Positions 1 through 9,477 of a stretch of DNA of 24,707 nucleotides are shown here, in pieces. Origin of the DNA: a virus. How positions within the stretch are numbered: the first letter of the stretch is position 1; each line of letters begins with the position of its first letter. The notes under the pieces are model-generated. The model saw only the letters and a program-made list of their open reading frames with translations. It had not been told where the DNA came from and ran no database searches. A program made the position numbers and the translations under genes. The stretch lies in IMG/VR virus record IMGVR_UViG_3300048593_000286, positions 1-24,707 of that record; one strand, 5' to 3'.

Positions 1-460
1 TCTTCGCAAGGTTAAACACTCCTTCATAGGCTTTAACCATCTGAGGTGTAATCTCAGGATTGGCGGCGTAGTAGCGGTTGTAAAGGTCGTTAATAGAATC
101 TTCGATACGTTGCTGTGCTTTTAAAGATTGCTCGTAAGCGTTGACTTCAGCTTTCACCAAGTCAAATTCTTTCTGTACAGCTTTGTCAGTAGAACCGAGC
201 ATCATCACACGCTGCTCTATCGCGTCAACTTTGTTTTGCGCTTTGACGACAGAGTTCTGTGCATCGGTGACACCTTTCTGGAACTTCGCGTCAATCTTAG
301 GAATATCAGCAGTCTTCGCGCCAGCGAGTGAATCTGAGTATGCGATGTACTTGTCACGCTCTGCTCTCACGTTAGCGAAGCGTGCTTTGGCAGTGTTCAG
401 CTCATCAGGTGTGAACGCTTCTTTGTCGCGTCCTTTAGGTAGAGGGCAAGGGCTTAGCAT
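1..460 (-). CDS. Coiled-coil internal virion-type protein, partial (C-terminus beyond the left edge)
   Basis: This reading frame opens with ATG at 460-458 and runs open to the left edge (153 codons visible), so the protein continues outside the window. The start overlaps the stop of the upstream 1692-residue gene by 7 bases, and a GGAG lies about 13 bases before it. The visible part is charged and mostly helical by eye, rich in Lys, Glu, Ala and Gln (for example residues around KAQNKVDAIEQRVMML and VNAYEQSLKAQQRIED), with coiled-coil-like spacing. No catalytic motif or signal peptide is seen. Its place after the other core proteins suggests another large internal or ejected virion protein, but the family is not recognised. 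Confidence 0.75.
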   Translation of the reverse strand, partial: MLSPCPLPKGRDKEAFTPDELNTAKARFANVRAERDKYIAYSDSLAGAKTADIPKIDAKFQKGVTDAQNSVVKAQNKVDAIEQRVMMLGSTDKAVQKEFDLVKAEVNAYEQSLKAQQRIEDSINDLYNRYYAANPEITPQMVKAYEGVFNLAK

Positions 461-3400
461 GGTGTGTCAAATACTCCTTCTGGTGGTAAGTGGTCGTCAA
501 TTACATTTGAACGCGCGATACGCTCTAGACCTAGCTGTTCTAGGCTGTCTACGTTTTTCATGATGTAAGCTTTCTGTTGAGGTGTCGCTACTTCCCATAT
601 TTGCTGAAGCATCTTACTGCTCCATTTTTGTTCAGCAGGTGTAGAAACAGACAGTTCGCGCGACTTTAAAAACGGTATAAGGTCTTCGTCATAAACCTCG
701 CCGAACTCAGAGATGCTTCTTGAGAGAGGGTGTTCTTCCATGGAAGAAGCTGTACGACCATCAAAACCTTGTTCGCGCAACATCGCCACACGAAGCTGTT
801 CGATAGGTACTTGTGAGTTATTGACAACGTGGTAAGCGTCAGTAACGTCAGGCAATGTTGCTGTAGGTGTGTTCTTTCTAACTACTGGAACTATTTCTGC
901 AATTGTAAAGGTTCCACCTCCTACACCTCTCACCTTTACGTCAGTTATAGACTTCACAGAGTAACTGTCTGGTAATATTAAAACCTCAGTCTGTAGAGAG
1001 TTTGCTGACTCTGCTGTGGTCTTTAGACCGTTAGCACCTTCCAACTTAAGGATGATGTTACCGTTGGAGTATGTTGCAGCTTCCTTTAAATCGGTTGAGA
1101 AGCTCTGTATTGCTTTATCAGAAACAGTGTCACCTACCTTAGACACCGTACTACCAACATCTCCCAACCCTCTGTATAACACAGGATACTGCCTAGAGTT
1201 TTCAGAAAATGCGCGCAATAGTTCTGGAGGGTATGCAGACAAACCTTCTCCACCTCTAGCTTTTGTAGCCCATTCAAAAGCTTCTCCATTTACATACCTA
1301 AACAGTACACGTTCAAGTTCAGAACTGTAAGACAACTCAGCTTGAATGTATTGAAGCGGTGCAGGAGTTGTAGGAGGTGTTATCTTTGTTTGCACCCTCT
1401 CCAAACCAAGCTGTTCCAGACGAGTAGCAGAAATTTTACCAAGTATAATCTCTTTTTGGTCTGGTGTAGATTTGCGCCACAGGGCGTTAAAGATACTTTT
1501 AGCGATATCTTCCGCAGTCTTAAGCTCTACCTTCTGGAGTGATGTAGCGACACCTTCCACTGTTTTGTTGGATAGTTTGCCAATACCTCCTTTAACCATG
1601 CGCGACAGTGCAGGAGTGTTGAGTACGTCTAAGCCGAGGTCGTCTACAGCGTTTAACACTTCCTTGAGTGGTGTAATGAAGTCGCCGCGCACAGACCATT
1701 GAGACACCTCACCAAGAGTACCGATACCTTTAGCAGCGTCTTGTAAATCAGCAACAGTAGTGATTGCAGAATCTGTGACAACTACAGGTTTACTGGTCGG
1801 TACAGGAACAACACCATCAATGATATCAAGTTGTTCCAACAGTGCGGATTCATTCACCTCATCAACGATGTAAGCACGGACTCCATAAAAATTAGGGTCT
1901 ATTTCAGAAGCACGTTTAGCTGCGAGATACTCTAAGTTTCCACGAAGAACTTCAAAGTCAGTCTCGCTTTTACGTCTAAGTACAATAGGTCTAAGATTTT
2001 CACCACTATCTAGTAATTCATTTGCCAATGTATCTACAGCTTGTTTGCTGTAATTACCACCCCTGTATGTCGTAATGTTCTCTAAGTCTACAGAGAATGT
2101 TCTTTTGTTCTCTACTCTGTAGCCCTCATCCATAACAGACCTATAAGCAGGTTTGTTGTCACTGTTGCTAACCAGAGCAGCGTCACTAGACAGTTTACGA
2201 ACATCCTTTGCTGCTGCTTGCTGCTTCAAGAAAGCTCTTTCTGCTTCTGAGTTAGGTTTTACAACAACTGAACGGACACTGGTATAATTAGGGTCTAGCT
2301 CTGCTGCACGTTTAGCTGCCAAGTATAAAGTATTGTCACCAACCACTTCAAACTTTATAGGATTGACTTTACGCAGGATAAGCGTCTCTATATTATCACC
2401 TGCTGCTAGAAGTTTTAGAGCCAATGACTCAATTTTGCTAGAATCTAAAACTCCGTTCGTAGTGTCAGAAATCATGTCTAAATCTACTGAGTTGGTAGAA
2501 TTTATAACAGACGACCTGACTTTACTTCTGTCTACTCCTGCACCACTAGATGTAGGAACTTTCACCCAATTGTTTGGGTTTGTGCTGTCAACAGTAAATC
2601 CATTTTTCTTCGCTAGAGCAGCAGAGCTTTCATTGACTTCTTCAATAACTAATACTTTGTCAGGATACCTCTCCTCAGTACGTTTAATGATATCTGAGAA
2701 GATACCCTTCCCTCTTACGTCTTCAGACACAGAAATGTTAGCAAATGTGATTGCGTCTACTTTCTCGCCATTGACTAAGTAGTCTCCTTTACGAATGTAG
2801 GCGTTAATCAGTGGCTCAAAGTCAGAACCAGTTGCTCCTGTCCTGATATACTCAGGTCTTCTATTTGAGGTGTACCAATTGTCAAACTTAACCACCCACT
2901 CATCAAGTGCTGAGTCTCTTGCACTTGCTCTTTTGCTAGGTCTTACACCTCTTGTGACGCGACCTCCTGTTTTACCTTGGAATGCGAACTCCAGCTTCGG
3001 GATTGTAATCGGCTGCACTTCTAATCGTGGTACAACTAAAGGAGTGTCGCGCATCACCTCCAACTTGTCTTGTACGATAGCGCGAACTTCGTCTGGAGTA
3101 GCACCCTTCAATACTGCGATGTTGGGTGTAAGTTCACCAGTACGTCCGTACTCTGCAACTTCCTGTAAAATGCGGTTCTGGTAAACTGTTTGAGGTGTAG
3201 GTTTCTGCTCAACAACGGCGCGAAGTAGGTTCTGTACAACAGGTAGTTGAGGTGAGTCATTAAAGAGTGCAGTTACATTGTTGTACAACTGCACATCTGC
3301 TGGCTCAACTTTCGGTACATTTAGTTGAGACAATTTCACTGACGTTTCTGGACTCCAGAGAATATCTACTTGGTGACGCTTACCTCTAGTGAGCCTACCT

Positions 3401-5532
3401 CCTTCGTGCGTGAATCCTGCATACCCCGACTTCTGTAATTCTGGTTTAAAAGAATCTACGAACTTTGCGAAACCGTCCTCACCAGTCTCTACCTCTACTC
3501 TTTTGCTGAATCTACGCACTGCGTCAAACAACTCGGCTGTAGATGTAACAACTTTTCCACCAAGACCATAACTCTTACCACCGTTCAGTAACCTTTCAGC
3601 TTCTTTGTACAGAACACCAAGCCTACCAGAGTTTGGTGCATTAAGCCTTACACTCTCTCTTATTTGTGCAGGTATCACATCATCTAGATTAAAAAGCTTA
3701 TCATTAGATGAGTCTACTTGATATAAGTATCCTTCACCAGTACCTTCAGAAGCTCCCTTTTTCTGGTACGTCTCAGCTACTGACCTGTCTCGCGTAGTGT
3801 AAAAACCATTACCGTAGATGTTGTCTTTATTAAAGAAATCATTCTTTAACTCAGTTACTGGAGAAGAAGAACCGTGGTAACGTATTACAGGCGGTGAGTA
3901 CGGTTCGCGCGGTACAGGGAACACCACCTCAGATGGTTCGTAACGTACTAGCGAGTCATATGAACCTGCAAGTTGTGGCTCTGCTCTTTTCTCTACTACT
4001 TGAAATGATGTCCTGTCTTGCGGTATAGTGGCATCACTCACACCTCCAAGTTGAGGTGTTTCTTGTACTGGACGTTCGGTTACTTGGAAGGAAGTCCTAT
4101 CACTTTGCGCAACAGTGCGACCAACTGTAGTTTGAGAAGTTGTAACGTCTTGAGTTACGGTACTTTCAGGCAAGTACACTCTGGAAGGTGCTTCGCGAGT
4201 AGGTGTGACTAACACCCTTTCAGGTGTAGGTGTTTTTGGAGTAATAGGAGAATCTACAACACTCGGTACGTCAATTGTACGCGGCGCTTCTGGTAGAACA
4301 CCTACAACACTAGATGGAGGCAGTTCGCGCACAGGGGGCAGCACCTCTGGAGTGATAGGAGGAGGTGCAACGGTGTTGCGTCTAAATCTGTTGAAAGCTT
4401 TTCCTACTTCAAAGTTTAAAGGGTCTGCACCCAAATCGAATAGAAATGCGCCACCTACTTGTAGCAAGTTCTTATCATCTCTTACAGCAGCAAAAGGGTT
4501 GAATGGTTTTCCTTTTTCGCCAGTGACAGCTAGAGATTGAAACTGCTCACCGTGCCAAGCAGCACCCGTGAAAGTGCCTCCTCTAGTTGGGCGCATTTCT
4601 TCGTAAGCTTTCTTAATTGCTTCTACATCAAATCCACCACTTATCAAAGCAGCAGCAGGTCTAATTACTATGTCAGCAGTTACACCTCTGACCAAGTTTG
4701 CAGGTAAAGCAAGAACACCGAACAATGTCTCCAGACTACCTCTGTCGTCACCTAAAAATGGTAAAAACGACTGGTTAAAAGCACGTTGAGTAGAGTAAAA
4801 ACCTGTACGGTCTTTCATCTTCTGACGTATCTGGTCGGCACTCAAGCCAGTAAAGTCTTCTGTCTCTATTACGCGCTGTCCAGTTACGTTAGTAAACCCT
4901 CCATTGTCAACGTCACGCTCACCAAACCCAACATACTGTGCGCCTTTATCACGCAAAGACTGAATATAGTCTAGGTACTCTCCTTTAGAGATACCTGCTG
5001 CTAACGCTGCTCTTGCGTTAGGGTTTGAGAAAGCATTACGCATACCGTTAGGTAGCACAGGTGGCTCGAACGCTAGACGCTCTGCTGCGTTGCGCGGCTC
5101 TCGACTACTCTTAAACGGGTTGTTTTGTGAAGTAAGTTTAGGGTCTATCTGGATAGGGTTAGAGCTTCCAAGAAGTTGCTTTTGCACCTCATTCGGTTTA
5201 GGTTGTCCAGACTCAGCCAATATTTTCTGAATTTCTTGCGCTGATTGTGCAGACAGACGCGACACTGTTTCACCATATGAGAGTGCTGTGTCTCCAGTTG
5301 GTGTCGGAGGCACTTCCAACAATGAAGATGTCGTAGGTTGAATCTGCGGCTGCTCTGGAATAGGTGATGCTTGAGTAGGTGCAGATGGAAATGCTGAAGC
5401 AGGTATAGTTGGAGTAGGTGGTGACGCAGGGTCTTGTACACCAGCAGGAGGTGTAAACGCTGGAGCGATATTAACCTTTAATGGAGGTGTTGTATTGAGT
5501 GCTTCTTGGTACTCTTTAATTACGTTAGACAT
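454..5532 (-). CDS. Giant polyvalent virion protein with two ADP-ribosyltransferase-like, one GNAT and two ParB-like domains
   Basis: 1692 residues. The ATG shares one base with the upstream stop (TAATG), showing translational coupling to the 959-residue core protein. Residues 1-100 are Pro/Thr-rich, and a hydrophobic stretch lies near 265-295. Residues 475-520 hold a tandem repeat built on RTSFQV. Residues about 551-730 look like an ADP-ribosyltransferase of the phage polyvalent type (RYHGSS with H553, then GNGFYTT with Y578). Residues 878-995 look like a GNAT N-acetyltransferase (RGKGIF at 940-945, then a Gly-Phe-containing motif). Residues 1016-1092 and 1148-1222 are two related ParB/sulfiredoxin-like domains (EVVGDNTLYLAAKRA; EVLRGNLEYLAAKRA). 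Residues 1440-1535 are a second, R-S-E-type transferase (R1454, SFST at 1477-1480, QTE at 1514-1516). A motif ending LEQLGLER occurs near 1350-1381 and 1645-1675. Its position after the core hydrolase suggests ejection into the host. Domain calls are by eye; substrates are unknown. Confidence 0.85.
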   Translation of the reverse strand: MSNVIKEYQEALNTTPPLKVNIAPAFTPPAGVQDPASPPTPTIPASAFPSAPTQASPIPEQPQIQPTTSSLLEVPPTPTGDTALSYGETVSRLSAQSAQEIQKILAESGQPKPNEVQKQLLGSSNPIQIDPKLTSQNNPFKSSREPRNAAERLAFEPPVLPNGMRNAFSNPNARAALAAGISKGEYLDYIQSLRDKGAQYVGFGERDVDNGGFTNVTGQRVIETEDFTGLSADQIRQKMKDRTGFYSTQRAFNQSFLPFLGDDRGSLETLFGVLALPANLVRGVTADIVIRPAAALISGGFDVEAIKKAYEEMRPTRGGTFTGAAWHGEQFQSLAVTGEKGKPFNPFAAVRDDKNLLQVGGAFLFDLGADPLNFEVGKAFNRFRRNTVAPPPITPEVLPPVRELPPSSVVGVLPEAPRTIDVPSVVDSPITPKTPTPERVLVTPTREAPSRVYLPESTVTQDVTTSQTTVGRTVAQSDRTSFQVTERPVQETPQLGGVSDATIPQDRTSFQVVEKRAEPQLAGSYDSLVRYEPSEVVFPVPREPYSPPVIRYHGSSSPVTELKNDFFNKDNIYGNGFYTTRDRSVAETYQKKGASEGTGEGYLYQVDSSNDKLFNLDDVIPAQIRESVRLNAPNSGRLGVLYKEAERLLNGGKSYGLGGKVVTSTAELFDAVRRFSKRVEVETGEDGFAKFVDSFKPELQKSGYAGFTHEGGRLTRGKRHQVDILWSPETSVKLSQLNVPKVEPADVQLYNNVTALFNDSPQLPVVQNLLRAVVEQKPTPQTVYQNRILQEVAEYGRTGELTPNIAVLKGATPDEVRAIVQDKLEVMRDTPLVVPRLEVQPITIPKLEFAFQGKTGGRVTRGVRPSKRASARDSALDEWVVKFDNWYTSNRRPEYIRTGATGSDFEPLINAYIRKGDYLVNGEKVDAITFANISVSEDVRGKGIFSDIIKRTEERYPDKVLVIEEVNESSAALAKKNGFTVDSTNPNNWVKVPTSSGAGVDRSKVRSSVINSTNSVDLDMISDTTNGVLDSSKIESLALKLLAAGDNIETLILRKVNPIKFEVVGDNTLYLAAKRAAELDPNYTSVRSVVVKPNSEAERAFLKQQAAAKDVRKLSSDAALVSNSDNKPAYRSVMDEGYRVENKRTFSVDLENITTYRGGNYSKQAVDTLANELLDSGENLRPIVLRRKSETDFEVLRGNLEYLAAKRASEIDPNFYGVRAYIVDEVNESALLEQLDIIDGVVPVPTSKPVVVTDSAITTVADLQDAAKGIGTLGEVSQWSVRGDFITPLKEVLNAVDDLGLDVLNTPALSRMVKGGIGKLSNKTVEGVATSLQKVELKTAEDIAKSIFNALWRKSTPDQKEIILGKISATRLEQLGLERVQTKITPPTTPAPLQYIQAELSYSSELERVLFRYVNGEAFEWATKARGGEGLSAYPPELLRAFSENSRQYPVLYRGLGDVGSTVSKVGDTVSDKAIQSFSTDLKEAATYSNGNIILKLEGANGLKTTAESANSLQTEVLILPDSYSVKSITDVKVRGVGGGTFTIAEIVPVVRKNTPTATLPDVTDAYHVVNNSQVPIEQLRVAMLREQGFDGRTASSMEEHPLSRSISEFGEVYDEDLIPFLKSRELSVSTPAEQKWSSKMLQQIWEVATPQQKAYIMKNVDSLEQLGLERIARSNVIDDHLPPEGVFDTPC

Positions 5533-8411
5533 TATGGAGCCTCATGTGGTAATATACCCATACCTGCTCTCTGTAATGCTTGGCACATCGCGCAAGAAGC
5601 TCGGTATGAAGTGTGAACTGGTCTAATTTTGTCATCATAAGAAGTTTGGTATTTTCTACCTGCGTGTTCTCCGACACGTTTGACATACTCCGCAAAAGTG
5701 ATGTTTTTATCTCTTACGTTCCTTACAGATTGTGGGTCGCGCACATAACTTTGAATATGCTCTACACCTCCCCATATTCCCATAATGATGGCTTCTGGTT
5801 TGTCATACTTTAAACCGTATGTATCTCTACGCATCTTTAAGAACTTCTCAACATACTTAAGTTGCTCAGTGTTAGTCATCTGCCTTAACTCATATTTGGT
5901 AGTGCCAACGTCTTTTGCAGCTTCATCACCGAACTGTATAAGTCCAGTGTAACCATCACTGTTTGTAACAGAAGCAGCAAAAGTACCTCCAGTTTCAAAC
6001 GCCATTGCATCTGCTAACCACTGAGCAGGTGTACCAAGAGATTTTGCTACTCGGTGCAACTCTTTACGAAACGGAGCATTTTGCGCCAACTCTTGATAAC
6101 CGTAGTTCTTTTCAGGTGACGACACATACTTTGACTTGTCTGCTGGCAGTGGTATGTCGCGTATAGGGTTACGATTGTTGTATGGAGGTGTTGCCGCAGA
6201 GCCGTTTGTGTAGTAAATTTTACCGTCTAGTAAATAAGCACCACTCAACGGTACTGCGTTAGGAGGCACTCCTTCTGGAGTGTTTGCTCCTGAACGGGCG
6301 CGGAGTCCTCTGTTTGCATTGTTGATGTTCTTCACACTCCAAGCAATAGGGTCTTCTGTAGCTTCTACACCACCGTACATGTCGTTGCGTACTTCCATGT
6401 GTAGGTGCGCTCCAGTAGAACTACCAGTATTTCCAGTTGCGCCTAATACTTGCCCTGCTAGCACTTGTTGACCTTCACGTACATTAATCGTATTAAGATG
6501 TGCATAACGGACATATTTACCGTCAGGTGTGCGGACATCGATAAATTTGCCGTACCCTTCGTTACCGTCATCTCTCACTGTAGCAATTACACCTCCAATA
6601 GGAGATATGAGTGGAGTGTTCTCTGGTACAGCGATGTCGATACCAGCGTGTTGTCGGTTGCCGCGCCATTCTCTGTAATCACCAGAATATGTTACTTGCG
6701 TACCTGCTTTGAAAGGAAGTGGAAACTTGACATCCCCAACCTGCAATTCGGCAAGTTGGGGCATATTAAAATTTTGGTTTTCTCCTCTCATAGTAGATTG
6801 GTTGCGTTGCTCTCTAATTGTCTTTATGTTTTGTGTTGTTTCTCTGAAGCGTGTGAGCGCAACTTCTATCTTGCTTGGGTCTTTTAGCAATTCATCTAGT
6901 GGTTGCCAAATGGTGTTCACTCTCTTCATTTCTTGCTGTATAAACTTAACCCTGTCGTTGACAGCATCAAGCGCAATTTTGTTAAACTTCTCTACTTCCT
7001 GCTGTGCCTTCTGTACTTCTGCTGGAGTACCTTGAGCAAGTGCTTTAGTGTAGTTTTTTACAGCTTCTTGTAACTCTTGTGCAACACTTACATTAAGTGA
7101 CAACATAGGAAGCTTGAAAGCATCTTGCACCCAACTCAAACGTTCTTTAGCGTCACTCTTACCGAGTCCAGCGATAGTACTTGCGAGTGCTCTGCTTTCA
7201 CCTTCAAGAGTAGCTAGTTTATTTTTGTCCTTGTCATAATTATCAGCAGCTTCTACAACAGCCTTCAATGCTGGAATATTTTCCCAATCTGCTTTAAGTG
7301 CGGCTCTGGTGTTACCATCAGATTTAAGATAAATAGCAGTCATCGATTGGTTGTAGTCTGCTGAAATTCTAAATGCTTTAAGAGCGTCAATCGTACCCTC
7401 TTTCGCAGCATTGTCCAACTCACGCTGATTTCGCGCCAGTTCAGCATCGGCTCGTCTTCGTGCAGCAGGGTCAAGTATATCAGCATACGCTTTAGCTATT
7501 TGAGGAGGGAGTATTGCTAATCTAGCAAGTCTAAGAGTGTTCTTCTGCTCTGCTGGCATATCTTCAGTTTGTTGAATAAGAAGATTAGTGTCGTTAATAA
7601 CGCGGACTGCACCCATCAACTCACCTCTTATTTTCGCACCAGCAGCAGATGATTTACCTATAGCTGTGACAACGCCGTTAATAAACACAGCTTTATCAGC
7701 GCCGTCTAGTTTAGAGTTTACTAACGTGTCTGTTAAAACTTTGTAAACGTTGTCTACTCTGGTCTGAGCTTTAGTAGAATCTGTCTCGTTTGACAAGTCA
7801 GCTAGTTGGGTGTCTACTGTTATAATTTGCTGAGTTATAAGAGTCTGCACGTTTGTGTCGCGTATCTTCTTACCTTCTTCTCTAAGGCGTGTAATGTCTT
7901 GCTCTTGGTACTGTTGTATAGGAGAGTACATCCGTAAAGATTGTGTTTGCAGAACACCTCCATCTACTTTGTCTTTATAGAGAGTGTTAAGCTCTTCAAT
8001 TTTTCTCTGGTAGCCAATACTACCTTCGTTAGTTTTATTGATGTAGTCAGGTGCGCTTGCAGCTAACCTGTTTGCTGCAATGATATACTCTTTCTCAGCT
8101 TTCGCCATCTCTTCTTTCTTGCGCTCTTTAGCGAGTTTCTCTTGCTGCTCTGTATACTTTACAGCAACTTCGCCAAGACCAGCAAGAGCGCCAACAAGAC
8201 CGCCGCCTTCTTTTGGTTGCACCACTACCTTACGTCCAGCAGCTTCAGCATCAGCGTTAGAAGCGGTGCTGTTAATTCTTTGCACCTCTCCGATAGACTG
8301 TCTAATACTGTTAGCAGAAGCGTCAGCAAGCTTAGGTAAGTCTAGAAGCTTACCGTCTTGCATACTACTGTCGAGAGGTTTAGTTTGATAATCAGAGCCT
8401 ATAAATTCCAT
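5532..8411 (-). CDS. Internal virion protein with M23 peptidase and lytic-transglycosylase-like domains
   Basis: 959 residues. The N-terminal half (about 1-560) is long, charged and helical, typical of podovirus core proteins. Residues about 565-690 form an M23 (LytM/lysostaphin-like) zinc peptidase; all expected ligand motifs are present: HxxxD (H588, D592) and HxH (H669, H671). Residues about 790-935 resemble a goose-lysozyme/soluble-transglycosylase fold, with a candidate catalytic E806 in AFETGGTF followed by GYTGLIQF. Together these would cut peptide cross-links and glycan strands of peptidoglycan during DNA injection. T7 carries a transglycosylase in an internal core protein (gp16), and this protein occupies the equivalent place. 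It lies between a gp14-like protein and the giant polyvalent protein, with which it shares a TAATG junction. A CAMC pair sits near the C-terminus. Functional assignment is fairly secure; exact core position is inferred. Confidence 0.88.
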   Translation of the reverse strand: MEFIGSDYQTKPLDSSMQDGKLLDLPKLADASANSIRQSIGEVQRINSTASNADAEAAGRKVVVQPKEGGGLVGALAGLGEVAVKYTEQQEKLAKERKKEEMAKAEKEYIIAANRLAASAPDYINKTNEGSIGYQRKIEELNTLYKDKVDGGVLQTQSLRMYSPIQQYQEQDITRLREEGKKIRDTNVQTLITQQIITVDTQLADLSNETDSTKAQTRVDNVYKVLTDTLVNSKLDGADKAVFINGVVTAIGKSSAAGAKIRGELMGAVRVINDTNLLIQQTEDMPAEQKNTLRLARLAILPPQIAKAYADILDPAARRRADAELARNQRELDNAAKEGTIDALKAFRISADYNQSMTAIYLKSDGNTRAALKADWENIPALKAVVEAADNYDKDKNKLATLEGESRALASTIAGLGKSDAKERLSWVQDAFKLPMLSLNVSVAQELQEAVKNYTKALAQGTPAEVQKAQQEVEKFNKIALDAVNDRVKFIQQEMKRVNTIWQPLDELLKDPSKIEVALTRFRETTQNIKTIREQRNQSTMRGENQNFNMPQLAELQVGDVKFPLPFKAGTQVTYSGDYREWRGNRQHAGIDIAVPENTPLISPIGGVIATVRDDGNEGYGKFIDVRTPDGKYVRYAHLNTINVREGQQVLAGQVLGATGNTGSSTGAHLHMEVRNDMYGGVEATEDPIAWSVKNINNANRGLRARSGANTPEGVPPNAVPLSGAYLLDGKIYYTNGSAATPPYNNRNPIRDIPLPADKSKYVSSPEKNYGYQELAQNAPFRKELHRVAKSLGTPAQWLADAMAFETGGTFAASVTNSDGYTGLIQFGDEAAKDVGTTKYELRQMTNTEQLKYVEKFLKMRRDTYGLKYDKPEAIIMGIWGGVEHIQSYVRDPQSVRNVRDKNITFAEYVKRVGEHAGRKYQTSYDDKIRPVHTSYRASCAMCQALQRAGMGILPHEAP

Positions 8412-8414
8412 AAT

Positions 8415-9476
8415 TTAACCAAAGTAATCTTGTCTTCCTCTGTAGTTGATGTCGTACCGCGAGTCAGACACACGCGGAGCTTGCGGCAGTTGAGGTGTTT
8501 GCTGCTGCTGCGACTGCTCCTGAAAAGCGTTAAATAAACTTACACCTGCACTAGCAAATGCTGGTAGAGAGTCAAACAACGAGTAACTTCTGTTATTGCG
8601 CGATACATCAACGTTCTTTGCAGAAGTGGCACTCCTTATGTTACCTTCTTGTGCGCTAGAGATGTTTTCGCCAGCGAGAAGCTTACGGTAAGCACCTAAC
8701 TGGTCTATCTTTGAAGCGTTGGCGGTCATCTCTTGATTTACACCAAACATGGAGTCGTTAGCTGCGAAAGAGTTCTGTTGCATCGCGTCAGTCGCGTTAA
8801 GAGCATTTTTTGCCGAAGCAAGCTGATAACCTGCTGCAACATCACCAGTCTCTTTTGTCACATCAGCGAACTGTTCAATAAGGTCGCCGTACTGCTGCGC
8901 GTAATCTACTTGTACACGTTGGTCTCCTTCTGCATTACGGAGGGTGTCGTATTGAGAAAGGAGCGCACTCTCTTCACCTGTACGGTATAAGTCTGCCATA
9001 CGCGGGTTGAGTGCTGCGTATATAGCTGCTCGTTGTGTTAAAACATTTTGCGCCAACTTGTCATAAGGTACGTTTTGAGTGTCTATACCTCTTGCCTTAG
9101 CAGCTTGCGCTAGCATATTTTCTTGTTGGTTTTCTCTACCGACTTGAGCTTTGCTGCTGTTAACATCGAGTGCAGAGTTGGCGGTGTTAATTTGAGCGCT
9201 TTGTATTGCGCGTTGAGTGCGGTTGTCTAGTCGTGCGATATCAGCGCTGGTGAGTGCTGCTGCGAGAGCCGCCACTCTTTGTTGTGATGACACCTCAAAA
9301 TCAAGAAAGTTAGACTGACGTTGTGCTTCCACATCCATCAGTCTAATACTCTCTTCGCGGCGATTGGCTTCTATCTGCATTGCGTTAGCAGCATTTTGTG
9401 AAGCTGCTGCATTAGCGCTAGTAATTGCACCACCTACAGCAGATATTACACCTACTACTGGTGCGATGAATCCCAT
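8415..9476 (-). CDS. Internal virion protein, gp14-like
   Basis: 353 residues. It starts with a hydrophobic Gly/Ala/Val stretch (PVVGVISAVGGAITSANAAA) followed by Ala/Gln-rich helical sequence containing NAMQIEANRREESIRL, the composition usual for the smallest core protein of T7-like virions (gp14), which forms a channel in the outer membrane during ejection. The C-terminus is Gln-rich. A ribosome binding site (AGGGAG, 8 bases from ATG) lies inside the end of the upstream gene, and only one base separates that stop from this ATG. It precedes the peptidoglycan-hydrolase core protein, matching T7 gene order. The assignment rests on position and composition, since family identity is weak at sequence level. 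Confidence 0.7.
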   Translation of the reverse strand: MGFIAPVVGVISAVGGAITSANAAASQNAANAMQIEANRREESIRLMDVEAQRQSNFLDFEVSSQQRVAALAAALTSADIARLDNRTQRAIQSAQINTANSALDVNSSKAQVGRENQQENMLAQAAKARGIDTQNVPYDKLAQNVLTQRAAIYAALNPRMADLYRTGEESALLSQYDTLRNAEGDQRVQVDYAQQYGDLIEQFADVTKETGDVAAGYQLASAKNALNATDAMQQNSFAANDSMFGVNQEMTANASKIDQLGAYRKLLAGENISSAQEGNIRSATSAKNVDVSRNNRSYSLFDSLPAFASAGVSLFNAFQEQSQQQQTPQLPQAPRVSDSRYDINYRGRQDYFG

Positions 9477-9477
9477 A

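Noticed and set aside
141-563. Plus-strand frame opposite the end of the giant protein and the partial gene
   Set aside because: The minus-strand genes there are continuous and coupled; the plus frame is an antisense shadow.
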